Assembly (NCBI GenBank): GCA_900548535.1
Contig: URLG01000002.1
Location: 50,738 to 114,737 of the forward strand
Length of the DNA: 64,000 nt
Direction of reading: 5' to 3'
Source of the DNA: Candidatus Segatella intestinihominis
Lineage (GTDB): Bacteria > Bacteroidota > Bacteroidia > Bacteroidales > Bacteroidaceae
Positions within the stretch are counted from its first letter, which is position 1; every line of letters begins with the position of its first letter. The position numbers and the translations under genes are program-made. The notes under the pieces are model-generated. The model made no database searches. It was not told the origin of the DNA and worked only from the letters and a program-made list of their open reading frames with translations. Shown here in pieces: positions 33,808 through 43,096 of the stretch.

Positions 33808-35157
33808 ATGGCAAACATTTTGATTGTAGAGGACGACATCACATTCGGACTGATGATACAAACTTGGCTCAAGAAAAAGGGATTCCAAGTAGAGAAAGTA
33901 ACATCTGTCAATGCCGCAAGCAAATTTCTTGATGAACATCCTAATATAAATCTTATTCTCTCCGATCTCCGCCTGCCCGACTATGACGGACTGGTACTCT
34001 TGGAAAGAATCAACCAGCAACATCTCTGCATACCATTCATCGTGATGACAAGCTATGCAGAGGTGCAAAACGCTGTGCTTGCCATGAAATCAGGAGCCAC
34101 CGACTATGTGGCAAAGCCTTTCCATCCAGAAATTCTGCTAGAAAAGATTCAGGAAGCCTTGGCTAATCATACAAGCGAACTAACCTCATCAGCTGAGCAG
34201 AAAGCTGAAAGTTCAAAAGATAAGCCAGAAGATACGGCTACACCTAAATATATAGAAGGAGAAAGCAACGTATCCAAACAACTATATAGTTATGTTTCGC
34301 TCGTGGCTCCCACCCCAATGTCGGTACTGATACTGGGAGACAGTGGTACGGGCAAAGAATACGTAGCCCGAAGAATACACGAACTAAGCCCAAGAAAAGA
34401 CAAGCCATTCTTTGCACTCGACTGTGGAGCCATACCTAAAGACGTGGCGGCATCGGAATTTTTCGGCTATAAGAAAGGAGCTTTTACGGGCGCAGAACAA
34501 GATAAGAAGGGCGCCTTCGAGATGGCTAATGGCGGCACTTTGTTTCTTGATGAGATGGGCAACTTGAACTATGAGGTACAAGTACAACTGCTCCGTGCCT
34601 TGCAGGAAAGAAAGATTCGCCCACTGGGTAGCGCCCAAGAGATAGGCATTGATATCCGACTGGTATGCGCCACCAATGAAAACCTGCAAAAGAGCGTAGC
34701 AGAAGGCGAGTTTAGGGAAGATCTCTATCATCGCATCAATGAATTTACCATCTTCATGCCTAAGCTCAAGGACAGAGGTGCCGACATCTTCCTCTTTGCC
34801 AACCTATTTATCAAGCATGCCAACGAAGAGCTCAACAGAAATGTACTGGGGCTCGATGCCAAGGCGTCAGAGCGAATAGCCTCCTACGACTGGCCAGGCA
34901 ATCTGCGAGAACTCAACAATGTGATGAAGCGTGCCACCCTGCTCACCAAAGGGAAATACATCGGCATCAACGAACTGAACCAAGTAATGGGACACATGGA
35001 AGCACCAAGCAACATGGCACTTCACAACGAGCAAGACGAACAAGCCAGCATTGCAGCAGCTCTCAGAGCTACCCATGGCAACAAGAGCAAAGCAGCCCAA
35101 CTACTGGGCGTAGATCGCAAAACGCTCTACAATAAAATGAAGAAATACGAGATGTAA
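33808..35157 (+). CDS. Sigma54-dependent response regulator (NtrC family)
   Basis: A 449-residue transcription activator in three parts. The receiver domain has the acidic pocket in LIVEDD, the phosphoacceptor Asp53 in LSDLRLPDYDG, Thr81 and Lys103. The AAA+ domain has Walker A GDSGTGKE at 177-184, the sigma54-contact loop GAFTGA at 224-229 and Walker B GGTLFLDE at 242-249. A Fis-type helix-turn-helix ends the protein (AALRATHGNKSKAAQLLGVD). The intact GAFTGA loop implies true sigma54 activation. The hybrid kinase 0.7 kb downstream, which ends in an Hpt domain, is the likely phosphodonor. Confidence 0.94.
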   Translation: MANILIVEDDITFGLMIQTWLKKKGFQVEKVTSVNAASKFLDEHPNINLILSDLRLPDYDGLVLLERINQQHLCIPFIVMTSYAEVQNAVLAMKSGATDYVAKPFHPEILLEKIQEALANHTSELTSSAEQKAESSKDKPEDTATPKYIEGESNVSKQLYSYVSLVAPTPMSVLILGDSGTGKEYVARRIHELSPRKDKPFFALDCGAIPKDVAASEFFGYKKGAFTGAEQDKKGAFEMANGGTLFLDEMGNLNYEVQVQLLRALQERKIRPLGSAQEIGIDIRLVCATNENLQKSVAEGEFREDLYHRINEFTIFMPKLKDRGADIFLFANLFIKHANEELNRNVLGLDAKASERIASYDWPGNLRELNNVMKRATLLTKGKYIGINELNQVMGHMEAPSNMALHNEQDEQASIAAALRATHGNKSKAAQLLGVDRKTLYNKMKKYEM

Positions 35158-35198
35158 GGCTGCAATTGGCATGCCTTCCCCAATACTGTGTAGAACTA

Positions 35199-35220
35199 AT
35201 TCCCCAACTTTTTGGGGAAT
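35199..35220. terminator. Palindrome behind the regulator gene
   Basis: ATTCCCCAA and TTGGGGAAT enclose a 4-base loop. It may be a terminator, though the following T-run is poor, or a dimer-binding site for the regulator. Confidence 0.45.
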
Positions 35221-35222
35221 TA

Positions 35223-35250
35223 TTCCACACTCTTTCCACACTTTCCACAC
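35223..35250. promoter_or_regulatory. Three TTCCACAC words, candidate activator sites
   Basis: TTCCACAC occurs at 35223-35230, 35234-35241 and 35243-35250, with start-to-start steps of 11 and 9 bp, close to one helical turn. It lies about 70-95 bp upstream of a sigma54-like box, the usual range for enhancer sites. Confidence 0.5.
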
Positions 35251-35318
35251 ATACACATTTTTGGCATACACTATGTCATGAGCTTATAATCAAGCGATTA
35301 CAACTTTTCACACGTTTT

Positions 35319-35334
35319 TGGCACACCCATTGTC
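35319..35334 (+). promoter_or_regulatory. Sigma54-like promoter of the small secreted protein gene
   Basis: TGGCAC at 35319 and TTGTC at 35330 give GG-N10-GT, one base off the -24/-12 GG-N10-GC consensus. A near copy (TGGCAT...ATGTC, same spacing) lies at 35262-35277. Neither is a perfect match, so this remains a prediction. Confidence 0.4.
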
Positions 35335-35421
35335 TTACTATTTAGCGAACTCAGTCAATGACATGAGATTCGGTTAGATAGTAAAAAATATTTTATTCAC
35401 AAATTTAAAAATAACAAGATT

Positions 35422-35637
35422 ATGAAAAAGTTAGTTTTTGCAGTTATCGCAGCAGTAGCAATGGTTTCAGTTAGCAACGTATTCGCAGCTAACAAGATGG
35501 TAAACATGACAACAGCAGAGCCTGTAGACTCAGTAGCTCCAGCAGACAGCACAGTATCTACAGACTCTACTCTCAGTATGGAAGAGGCTCCTGTAGCCGA
35601 CTCTACATCAGTTAATCCAACTGCTACAGCAGAGTAA
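35422..35637 (+). CDS. Small secreted acidic Ser/Thr-rich protein
   Basis: A 71-residue protein with a clear signal peptide (MKKLVFAVIAAVAMVSVSN, cleavage after VFA) and a mature part of about 48 residues rich in Ser, Thr, Asp, Glu, Ala and Val with no Cys. VDS/ADS words recur. I recognise no family. It sits between the regulator and the kinase genes, behind the sigma54-like boxes and TTCCACAC words, and is followed by a strong terminator, so it is probably a single-gene unit and a likely target of the regulator. A role as an envelope signal peptide is a guess. Confidence 0.7.
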   Translation: MKKLVFAVIAAVAMVSVSNVFAANKMVNMTTAEPVDSVAPADSTVSTDSTLSMEEAPVADSTSVNPTATAE

Positions 35638-35674
35638 ATCATCTACAAGAAAACAGTAAAAAACGCGTCGCTTT

Positions 35675-35716
35675 GAAATACCAGCCTTCTATCAAACGAG
35701 GGCTGGTATTTTCATT
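35675..35716 (+). terminator. Terminator after the small secreted protein gene
   Basis: AAATACCAGCC (35676-35686) pairs with GGCTGGTATTT (35701-35711), followed by TTTCATTTT. Confidence 0.8.
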
Positions 35717-35754
35717 TTCCACCCTATGCGCTCCTTATTTCCATTATTTTTTTG

Positions 35755-35762
35755 TAATTTTG
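35755..35762 (+). promoter_or_regulatory. -7 box of the hybrid kinase gene
   Basis: TAATTTTG matches TAnnTTTG, 57 bp before the kinase ATG. No clear -33 element. Confidence 0.5.
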
Positions 35763-35819
35763 CAGCCGTAAGCATCCTATATATATAATAAGGTATAAAG
35801 AAGTAAACGAATAAGATAT

Positions 35820-38159
35820 ATGGCAAAGAATAATCTTCCTCTCAAAGTGGCACTCGGCTATGCAGCGGTAGTCGTGGTACTCGTTGCTGCCATCTGGCTG
35901 GTGTACATCAACACCCAGAGCATCCTCACCATCAACCAAGCCTCTCAAGAATATATCCAAAAACGAGAGAAAGCCGACAGCACGATGACCGCCTTGCTGA
36001 AGGAAGAGCAAAACAGCCTACATGGACTCTCTGATGTGCTCAATGAGAAAGATCCCAAAAGCTACCTGAAGCAGAAGATGAACGAACTAAACAATGGCAA
36101 AGACTCGGTAGTGGTGCATCAGAAAGTAGCAAAAACGCATGAGGCACAGAGCACTACAGTGGAAATCACCAAGTCGAAGAGGGGATTTTTCCGTCGCCTA
36201 GCCGATGCCTTCAAGAAAGAGCATGCCGAAACCCTGAGCGTTCATCGCGACAGCAATCACGCTGTTATAGATACCATCACCCCTGTCAATGTAGCAGAAA
36301 ACGTTGCGGATATTCTGGAGCAGATAGACAAGAAAGAGAAATCAGCGCACCAAGATAAAGCGCAAGCCGTTTCGCGAGAGATGAGGGATCTACAGATAGC
36401 CAACGCCCAGCTAGCCCTGCGCTCCGCCCAGCAACTCAACGACATTCACCAGCGAGAAAGAAGCGAGATGCAAAAGTCTATCCACCAGGCTATGCAAGCC
36501 CGCCAGCATCTCTTATGGCAGATAGAATTGCTAGCCATCATCGCCATCGTAGCCGTCCTCATCCTCTTCACTTACATCTGGCAAGACAGCAAGAAAGAAC
36601 GACTCTATCGAGAGAACTTGGAAAAAGCCAACGAAGAAATCAAGGCTGCCAACGAAGAGATACAGAGAGTGATGAAGCAGAGAGAACGACTGCTCCTGAC
36701 CATCACCCACGACATCAAAGCCCCAGCTGCTTCCATCTCAGGCTTCATCGATCTGCTCAAGGAAGATGTGAAAGGCGAAAGAGCCATCCAATGCCTCAAC
36801 AACATGAAGCATTCCGCCACCCATCTCTCCCAACTCGTGGCCTCACTCCTAGACTATCACCAGTTAGAAAACAAGCAGATACAGATACATTCCGAACGCT
36901 TCAGCCCTGCCCATCTGATCCAGCAGAGCGTAGAAGAATTTAGCCTGCAAGCCCACCAAAAGGGGCTGACTATAAATTGTCACATAACAGATCATACTCC
37001 TGATAGAGAGACATTCTATCTAGGAGATGCTTTCCGTATCCACCAGATTATTAACAACTTGCTCAGCAATGCCATCAAATATACAGACCACGGCAGCATT
37101 CTGGTAACAGCATCTTGGAATAACCAGCTCACTCTCAGCGTAGCAGATACAGGCAAGGGAATGACTGCAGAAGAAACACAGAAAATATTCCAAGCATTCA
37201 CTCGTCTGAAGAGTGCGCAAGGCATAGAGGGCACAGGCTTGGGACTCTCCATCACACATGAGCTGATAAGCCTGCTGGGTGGCAATATCCAAGTGGAATC
37301 AGTAGTGGGGAAAGGTTCTAAATTTACAGTTATCCTGCCTATCAAGAAGGCAGCCGATACTGACAAGAAACCCAAAAAAGGAGCTCAACTTCAGCCCAAA
37401 GACATGAGCGAGAAAGAGAATAAGCCATTGAGCTTCAGAAACAAAAAGCTACTCATCCTTGATGACGACAAACTGCAATTACAACTTTTGCAAGAGATGC
37501 TTCACCGAATAATAGGCGATACCTGGCAGGTATTCGTTTGCCTCCACGTGTCCGAAGCCCTCACCCTGCTCCATGATGAGCAGCCATCGCTGATGCTGCT
37601 AGACATCGAGATGCCCGAAATGAACGGCATGGACTTCATCCGCCACATCAACCACTCCCAGATGAAGGTTGTGGCGATGACAGCCCACGACTCCAGCATC
37701 CTAGAAGAGCTCCAGAAAGCAGGCTTCGACAATTGCCTCTTCAAGCCATTCCGCATAGAAAAGCTACAAGAGATATTGGGAGTTAGCAAAGCTATCAATC
37801 AGCAAGTCCCTGAGAACAAGAGCAAAGCGAAGCAATCTCTCTTTGCCCCGTTCCTCGCCTTTGCCGGCGACGACCCAGAGGCAGAAGCCGAACTCATACA
37901 GACGGTGAAGGAAGAAATGAGCCATTATGAGTCTACACTGAAAACAGCCTTAACCGCTCCATCGCTCAACACCTCAGCCATAGGCATGGCAGCCCACAAG
38001 CTTCTCCCCATCGCCACGATGCTCCAACTAGACTGCCTGGAGCCACTGCAAGCCTTGGCTCCCGAGCATATCCAGGAATTAGAAGAAAAAACCATCAGAG
38101 AATATACTCTGATGGTTATCAACTGTTTAGAGAATCTTAGAAGTTCACACCCACATTGA
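35820..38159 (+). CDS. Hybrid histidine kinase with receiver and Hpt domains
   Basis: A 779-residue inner-membrane sensor. TM1 is about 9-30 and TM2 about 236-254; the roughly 205 residues between form a mostly helical periplasmic sensor with coiled-coil stretches. HisKA has the phosphoacceptor His297 in TITHDIKAPAAS; the ATPase domain has INNLLSNAIKYTD, VADTGKGM and GTGLGLSITH. A receiver follows (Asp595 in LLDIEMPEMNG, Lys642), then an Hpt domain with His726 in AAHKLLPIATML. This is a complete phosphorelay set whose final target is probably the sigma54-type regulator upstream. The 3' end overlaps the convergent outer-membrane protein gene by 23 bp. Confidence 0.93.
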   Translation: MAKNNLPLKVALGYAAVVVVLVAAIWLVYINTQSILTINQASQEYIQKREKADSTMTALLKEEQNSLHGLSDVLNEKDPKSYLKQKMNELNNGKDSVVVHQKVAKTHEAQSTTVEITKSKRGFFRRLADAFKKEHAETLSVHRDSNHAVIDTITPVNVAENVADILEQIDKKEKSAHQDKAQAVSREMRDLQIANAQLALRSAQQLNDIHQRERSEMQKSIHQAMQARQHLLWQIELLAIIAIVAVLILFTYIWQDSKKERLYRENLEKANEEIKAANEEIQRVMKQRERLLLTITHDIKAPAASISGFIDLLKEDVKGERAIQCLNNMKHSATHLSQLVASLLDYHQLENKQIQIHSERFSPAHLIQQSVEEFSLQAHQKGLTINCHITDHTPDRETFYLGDAFRIHQIINNLLSNAIKYTDHGSILVTASWNNQLTLSVADTGKGMTAEETQKIFQAFTRLKSAQGIEGTGLGLSITHELISLLGGNIQVESVVGKGSKFTVILPIKKAADTDKKPKKGAQLQPKDMSEKENKPLSFRNKKLLILDDDKLQLQLLQEMLHRIIGDTWQVFVCLHVSEALTLLHDEQPSLMLLDIEMPEMNGMDFIRHINHSQMKVVAMTAHDSSILEELQKAGFDNCLFKPFRIEKLQEILGVSKAINQQVPENKSKAKQSLFAPFLAFAGDDPEAEAELIQTVKEEMSHYESTLKTALTAPSLNTSAIGMAAHKLLPIATMLQLDCLEPLQALAPEHIQELEEKTIREYTLMVINCLENLRSSHPH

Positions 38160-38838
38160 GCATCAAGGCTCCATTATGAGAGGTATCAAAGGTATCGTGA
38201 CAGATATTGGCAAGACCGATGTCATAGGTCAGGTCGGCATAAAACATATCATACCCGATGCCGCATCCCAGTCGAAGTCCAGCGTCTGTGCGTCGGAAAT
38301 TGCTGTCAGAGAAAGAGTTTTGCGCCTCACGGTCCTCAAAATTTTTGATCTTGCCGCCCACTCCCACAGCAAAATATCCTCCCACCATAGGTTGGATAGA
38401 GAAGTGAGGGGCCACATGATATTGATACTTCAACACCAGCGGTATCTCCAGGTAGTTGAGATCATAAGTCATCTTCTTACCTGTGGAGAGTTTTTTCTTG
38501 CCACCCTTTTCAGTATATGAGAGTCCTGTTTCCAGATAGAGAGGTTGCTGGTCGGTGAGCGAGATGCCAGCCACTACGCCCACATTGAGTCCCGCCTGCC
38601 ATTTACCGCCATCCAGTCTGGAGTCGTCCGAGTTCACATAGGAGAATGCAGGTCCGATACGGAATCCGAAGTAGTTGTCATTTCTACTAAATCCCCTATC
38701 TCCATTCCATCCATTTCGCTTATTGTAGTCCAGATGTCCGGTACGCTGGTTGTAATATCTGCTGTCCTTATAGTTTTGAGCCGAAGTAGGCAGAGTAGCT
38801 ATGAGCAGTGCCACCAAACCAAAAATCACTTTTTTCAT
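38137..38838 (-). CDS. Outer-membrane beta-barrel protein (porin/PorT-like)
   Basis: A 233-residue protein with signal peptide (MKKVIFGLVALLIATLPTSA; a start three codons upstream is possible) and a C-terminal barrel of about eight strands of alternating pattern, ending in Phe (LMLNVGVNF) as barrel proteins do. YFGFRIGPAFSYV and AGLRLGCGIGYDMFY are typical strands. The first 40 mature residues are Asn/Arg/Tyr-rich. The 3' ends of this gene and the kinase gene overlap by 23 bp on opposite strands. Function is unknown; it may be the kinase's regulated output. Confidence 0.8.
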   Translation of the reverse strand: MKKVIFGLVALLIATLPTSAQNYKDSRYYNQRTGHLDYNKRNGWNGDRGFSRNDNYFGFRIGPAFSYVNSDDSRLDGGKWQAGLNVGVVAGISLTDQQPLYLETGLSYTEKGGKKKLSTGKKMTYDLNYLEIPLVLKYQYHVAPHFSIQPMVGGYFAVGVGGKIKNFEDREAQNSFSDSNFRRTDAGLRLGCGIGYDMFYADLTYDIGLANICHDTFDTSHNGALMLNVGVNF

Positions 38839-38910
38839 AATCGTCATTCTTTAAGCATTACTAATTGTCATTTTACTAATCTCGCGTCGCTTCCTAGCGA
38901 TTTCATGCTG

Positions 38911-38941
38911 CAAAAATATAAAGAATCTCCGAGATAGCAAA
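38911..38941 (-). promoter_or_regulatory. Promoter of the outer-membrane barrel gene
   Basis: On the minus strand TTTG (38938-38941), 19 bp, TATTTTTG (38911-38918) is a full consensus match, about 70 bp before the start. Confidence 0.7.
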
Positions 38942-39018
38942 GTGGAAAATCCCTATAAAGTGATGGGGAAAATCATATTGTATTTCTATTTATACATATT
39001 ATTTTATCCCTAAACATT

Positions 39019-39067
39019 TTGCGGATTTCGGCAAAAATGGGTAAAAAGAAATTGCGGATTTCGGCAA
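39019..39067. repeat. Two copies of a 16-bp word in the 38.9-39.3 kb gap
   Basis: TTGCGGATTTCGGCAA occurs at 39019-39034 and 39052-39067, 33 bp apart. The word has complementary ends (TTGC/GCAA). A separate hairpin GGTTATCAA/TTGATAACC lies at 39275-39297. Otherwise the gap between the barrel gene and the WG-repeat gene has no gene I can support. Confidence 0.75.
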
Positions 39068-39325
39068 GTTTGCGTAAATTGCTATCACGAGGGCTATAGC
39101 ATAAGTAATGTAACTAACTGTAAATCTTTATTTTAAATACGCTCATCTGCAAAATCCCCAATTTTATCCTTTATTAACACGCTCAAGTGCTTGAAGCATT
39201 TGCCACCAACAAAGGCGGTAAGTTGCTACATTTGAAATGTATGGGGTATAACTCTAGAATATTTGAGTTCTTTAGGTTATCAAAATTCTTGATAACCCCT
39301 TGTAGCTCGCTATTAGAAAGAAAAC

Positions 39326-39353
39326 GCCCACGAAAACACTGGTTTCCGCGGGC
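39326..39353 (-). terminator. Terminator of the six-gene secreted-protein operon
   Basis: GCCCACGAAAAC and GTTTCCGCGGGC form a 12-position stem. Its two mismatches become G-U pairs in the minus-strand RNA, so it is oriented for the operon ending at 39364. Confidence 0.65.
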
Positions 39354-39363
39354 AAACATTTCT

Positions 39364-41232
39364 TTAATATGTTGTATCCAGAGCTGCCGTATCTACAGCT
39401 TCCTCATCAGCAAAGTCATTGTTGAGATAACCATAAGAGGAGTCATCAGAAGCGCCTTCCTCTTCAACATCTTTATACTTATCTATATCAATATCCTTAA
39501 CTGGTTTCAAATCTCCCCAATATGCACTTACTTTATCTTTTTCCATATAAACAAGTGCTCTAAGCCCATTATTAAGTGTAAGAACAACAGCCCCATTGTT
39601 TTCTTTGGCTACCTTTCCAAATTTCTTAAAATGCTCACTGAGAGACTTGAATAATGTACGCAATTTACCATGCATTCTTCCACCATTACCAATTATCAAC
39701 GCAAACATACTTGGAGTAACTTTATTCCAAACATAACCCGTAGGAATCTTGTCGTCATGATACCAATAGTAGTCACCAAATGTGTAATCAATAACCCTCT
39801 TAGTACGGTAAGTCTGTCTACTCAATTTGCCAGTAAAGTCTACAAATACATTTCCACGAATGCCCTCCACATCCTTATATAATTGAACATTATCCTTGAA
39901 ATCATACCAATAAGGGCTTCCTTCCTTATGGTTTTTATCACCAACTGCCCAACCAAGCTCAACCTCCATATTTACAACTTGTTGTGGAGTTGATTTAAAT
40001 GTCAAGCCTATCAATCCATTCTGAGAGATGCCAAACCCAGCAATAAGTTTACCTATATCCACATAGTCACTCTCGATGAAATCTTCACCCTCGTAAGTAC
40101 TGATTTCAGTAATATCAGGAAGTCCGTCCAACTGATTTCCTTGCTTATCAATGATTGAGTATATCTTATCATTTGGCTTTACCAATGCATGCTTGACATC
40201 AAACATAGAGAACAGAGTTGCCTTTACATAGGTATCGTTACCTATTTGATTATCCTTTTCATCGATGTATTTGTATTCATAGGAATCGCCATTCTTTACT
40301 ACAGCAACCAAGGTATTGTCAACATCATAGTAAAGTTGTTCATATTTAGCACGAATCAAGGTTTCACCCTTAATATTCATCAACCCCCAACCATCACCAT
40401 TATTATAAGTAAAGACATCACCTTGGATAGAGCCGATGTTCTTCAGCTTTTCTGATGGCTTTACAATAGTTTCACCTTTATCATTGATGATTCCCCATGC
40501 CTTCTTGCCATCCTTCTTCACACAGACCGCAAGTTTACCATCTACGAATTGCTGACCAAAGTCCTCATACTTATCTCCTGAGAATTCAAATAGGGTCTTT
40601 CCATTTGTATCCAATACAGAAAATTTCACCTTATCTTTCTTTTCTTTTTGAATATCTTTCCTATACAGGTCTTTGATCGCAATAAATTTTCCATCGCCAC
40701 AAGAACTCATATAGCAATACTCTGGTTTTATGACACAATCACCATTTTGATTGATTGCACCAACCAATGAATCAGAAGTCAAAAAGATTGCATATCCTCC
40801 ATCGAAAGCATTTACACCTTCCACTATCTTACCTTCGATTTTATCCAATAGCTTAACTATTTTACCTTCTGTATCTATAATAGAAACCGGCTGATTCTTA
40901 ACTGCAACCAGAGCTCTTCCATTACGGAATCCAGAAGTATGAGCATAATCAGCCCCTATCTTCTTTGGCTTCTCGGTAGCATCATACATCTCCCATGTCC
41001 CCTCCTTGGTACGCACAAAAAATCTTCCATCCCGCACCACTGTAGGTTTGTTCTTAAACTCTTCTTTGAATAGCACCTTGCCATCCATTGAAATCATTCC
41101 CCACTGACCATCTTTGGTCTCTTGAAAAGGAATGTACTCAACATTGCCATTCTCCGTCTTTGTACAAGAGAACAGCATCATGGTTAGCATCGCTAACATG
41201 CTAAGAAATAAATGTCTCTGGTTCATAATCAT
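39364..41232 (-). CDS. WG-repeat lipoprotein
   Basis: A 622-residue predicted lipoprotein: hydrophobic start then lipobox LMMLFS-Cys near residue 23 (a second ATG two codons in is equally likely). The body consists of WG-type beta-propeller-like repeats, each with a GKWG/GxWGxI-like core (DGQWGMISMDGKVLF, KAWGIINDKGETIV, DGWGLMNIKGETL). The last 30 residues are acidic with DSSYGYLNNDFADEEA. WG-repeat proteins are surface-exposed binding proteins of unknown ligand. Last gene of the operon. Confidence 0.82.
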   Translation of the reverse strand: MIMNQRHLFLSMLAMLTMMLFSCTKTENGNVEYIPFQETKDGQWGMISMDGKVLFKEEFKNKPTVVRDGRFFVRTKEGTWEMYDATEKPKKIGADYAHTSGFRNGRALVAVKNQPVSIIDTEGKIVKLLDKIEGKIVEGVNAFDGGYAIFLTSDSLVGAINQNGDCVIKPEYCYMSSCGDGKFIAIKDLYRKDIQKEKKDKVKFSVLDTNGKTLFEFSGDKYEDFGQQFVDGKLAVCVKKDGKKAWGIINDKGETIVKPSEKLKNIGSIQGDVFTYNNGDGWGLMNIKGETLIRAKYEQLYYDVDNTLVAVVKNGDSYEYKYIDEKDNQIGNDTYVKATLFSMFDVKHALVKPNDKIYSIIDKQGNQLDGLPDITEISTYEGEDFIESDYVDIGKLIAGFGISQNGLIGLTFKSTPQQVVNMEVELGWAVGDKNHKEGSPYWYDFKDNVQLYKDVEGIRGNVFVDFTGKLSRQTYRTKRVIDYTFGDYYWYHDDKIPTGYVWNKVTPSMFALIIGNGGRMHGKLRTLFKSLSEHFKKFGKVAKENNGAVVLTLNNGLRALVYMEKDKVSAYWGDLKPVKDIDIDKYKDVEEEGASDDSSYGYLNNDFADEEAVDTAALDTTY

Positions 41233-41245
41233 TATGCTTTAAACG

Positions 41246-43051
41246 TTAAAAATCTCCAGGGCCATAAAGTCCAAAGTTTGGATCTTTTTCTGGCTGCCAA
41301 GTACGAACCTTGATGAGAGGTTGCTTGGGATTGTTGATGTCGACTATCAAGAAGAGATAACCCTTATCACCATAATTGGTGGAGTAATAATCTTGAGAGA
41401 TTTGGATGGCATACATCTCACCACCCTTGCCCAACTTAATAACATCATTATTAGCAAAGCGAATGTTAACAAACTCATTGCTAGCAAAGCACATCGCCAA
41501 GTTTCGGATATACTCATCCTTGGTCTGACGATTATACTTGATAATCTTATTATTTTCTATCTTTGCCACACCTTCTCTATTCTTGGTCATCACAGACTTC
41601 TTATCTACCTTAGCAGTGATGATGACTGCATCATCATCAAAGATAGTCTTGATATAGTCGAGACGCTTAAGGGCATAGGCAGTCTTATAGTTTTCCAAGA
41701 AATCCATGATCGCCTTACGAGCCGTTTCTGCCCACACGCCCTTACCTAAGATATCGGTTTCAGCCTGCTGACCCAAGCCGAAAGAGATGTTGTCTATCTT
41801 CTTGTTTTCATCAAATGTGAAGACAATATCCTCCACAAAAGCTTTTCTTACTCCATTCTTGAAGGAGAAAGACATCTGCAATCCTCTGCCTACCACGTAA
41901 CCTCCATCTTGGTAGATATTGATTGTTGGCGTACCTATAACACGAGCTGAGCCATACTTAATGAGGCGATTATATATATCCAAGCCATCTGCCGTAAACT
42001 TATCATTTACGCTATCATACTTTCTCGATTTGATGGCGTCAATGACGCTTTGGATCACTTGATAATAATCATCTGCACCAGCTATAGGTTTCTGCAAGAT
42101 ACTAGCCAACTTCACAGAACGCTGCTGTTGCATGCTTGATGCCACATCTGTTTCCACCACTTTATTTGCCTTCACATTGACATAGGCATTCTTCAGTGGA
42201 ATAGACTTCACTGTATTCATCACGCTTTCCAGCTCCCTGTCAATATGTGCCTGTCCTCTATATTCAAACTCATATTTCAGTTGGTACTGCTTATTACTGA
42301 AATTGCTAGGCAGCTCCAAGATACCAACACCATCCTTGGCACTATAGATGCTACTCCAATCCCTGCCATCGAAATAGGTATAATCAACAGAAGCAACTGG
42401 CATACCTTTGTATGTAAAACGCAGTTCCACATCACTGCCATCATTCTTGGCATAAGAAGCCTTCAGATTTTCAAAGATATTATTCATCTGCTCTGGTATC
42501 CAAACAGCTAGTACATGCTGCTTGCCATCTTCGTCTTCGTAAGTCATCTCATTAGGATTCTGCAAAGACTTCAAGAGCAAGTTTGCCCAATAATAGCAAC
42601 GCAAAGCATTGTCTATCTTCAATGCCTGCTCTGCCTTAACAGCAGTCTCTACCAAATCCGTAATCTTGAGTTTTCTGGACTCAAAAATCTTTTGAATTTC
42701 AGAGCGTTTAATCCATCGACCAACATGGGCGTTTGGCTCATTTTTGAGCACGATACGCTCCGTGTTGGTCAATGTAGCTTGAGAATATGTCTGTATACTT
42801 GACTGAAAGTCGGAATTAGAATCCAGTTTGTCGCCCTTCACGGTTTCACGCTCCGTTTGATTCGTTACACTAGAAACATTCATAGAGATTTTACTGATCA
42901 AATCGGCAAGAGCCTGCTTGTCAGCCTCACTCAATGTATTGCCCCAACCTTCGCCATAGAGATAGATTTTACTAGCCTTCACATCATCCCAGCTTTGTGC
43001 ATGGATGGTGAGTGCCGACAGCAAAAATACTATAGTCCAAATATACTTCAT
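41246..43051 (-). CDS. Secreted LPP20-like large protein
   Basis: A 601-residue protein with signal peptide (MKYIWTIVFLLSALTIHAQ). The start is the ATG at 43051, not the TTG five codons upstream. The N-terminal domain (YLYGEGWGNTLSEADKQALA then DLISKISMNV) resembles LPP20-type lipoprotein domains, in which repeated Ala-rich helices follow a Gly-rich strand. The middle has beta-rich parts and the last 200 residues include an NTF2-like stretch (AYALKRLDYIKTIFDDDAVI). The family function is unknown. It sits between the small LPP20-like gene and the WG-repeat gene. Confidence 0.65.
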   Translation of the reverse strand: MKYIWTIVFLLSALTIHAQSWDDVKASKIYLYGEGWGNTLSEADKQALADLISKISMNVSSVTNQTERETVKGDKLDSNSDFQSSIQTYSQATLTNTERIVLKNEPNAHVGRWIKRSEIQKIFESRKLKITDLVETAVKAEQALKIDNALRCYYWANLLLKSLQNPNEMTYEDEDGKQHVLAVWIPEQMNNIFENLKASYAKNDGSDVELRFTYKGMPVASVDYTYFDGRDWSSIYSAKDGVGILELPSNFSNKQYQLKYEFEYRGQAHIDRELESVMNTVKSIPLKNAYVNVKANKVVETDVASSMQQQRSVKLASILQKPIAGADDYYQVIQSVIDAIKSRKYDSVNDKFTADGLDIYNRLIKYGSARVIGTPTINIYQDGGYVVGRGLQMSFSFKNGVRKAFVEDIVFTFDENKKIDNISFGLGQQAETDILGKGVWAETARKAIMDFLENYKTAYALKRLDYIKTIFDDDAVIITAKVDKKSVMTKNREGVAKIENNKIIKYNRQTKDEYIRNLAMCFASNEFVNIRFANNDVIKLGKGGEMYAIQISQDYYSTNYGDKGYLFLIVDINNPKQPLIKVRTWQPEKDPNFGLYGPGDF

Positions 43052-43096
43052 TTCTCGTCTATACAATATTAAATCGTTAAATTTATACTTTTCGAA

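Noticed and set aside
35174..35190. Additional sigma54 box at TTGGCATGCC near 35166
   Set aside because: The -12 half is CCCC rather than a GC or GT, so it does not fit even a relaxed consensus.
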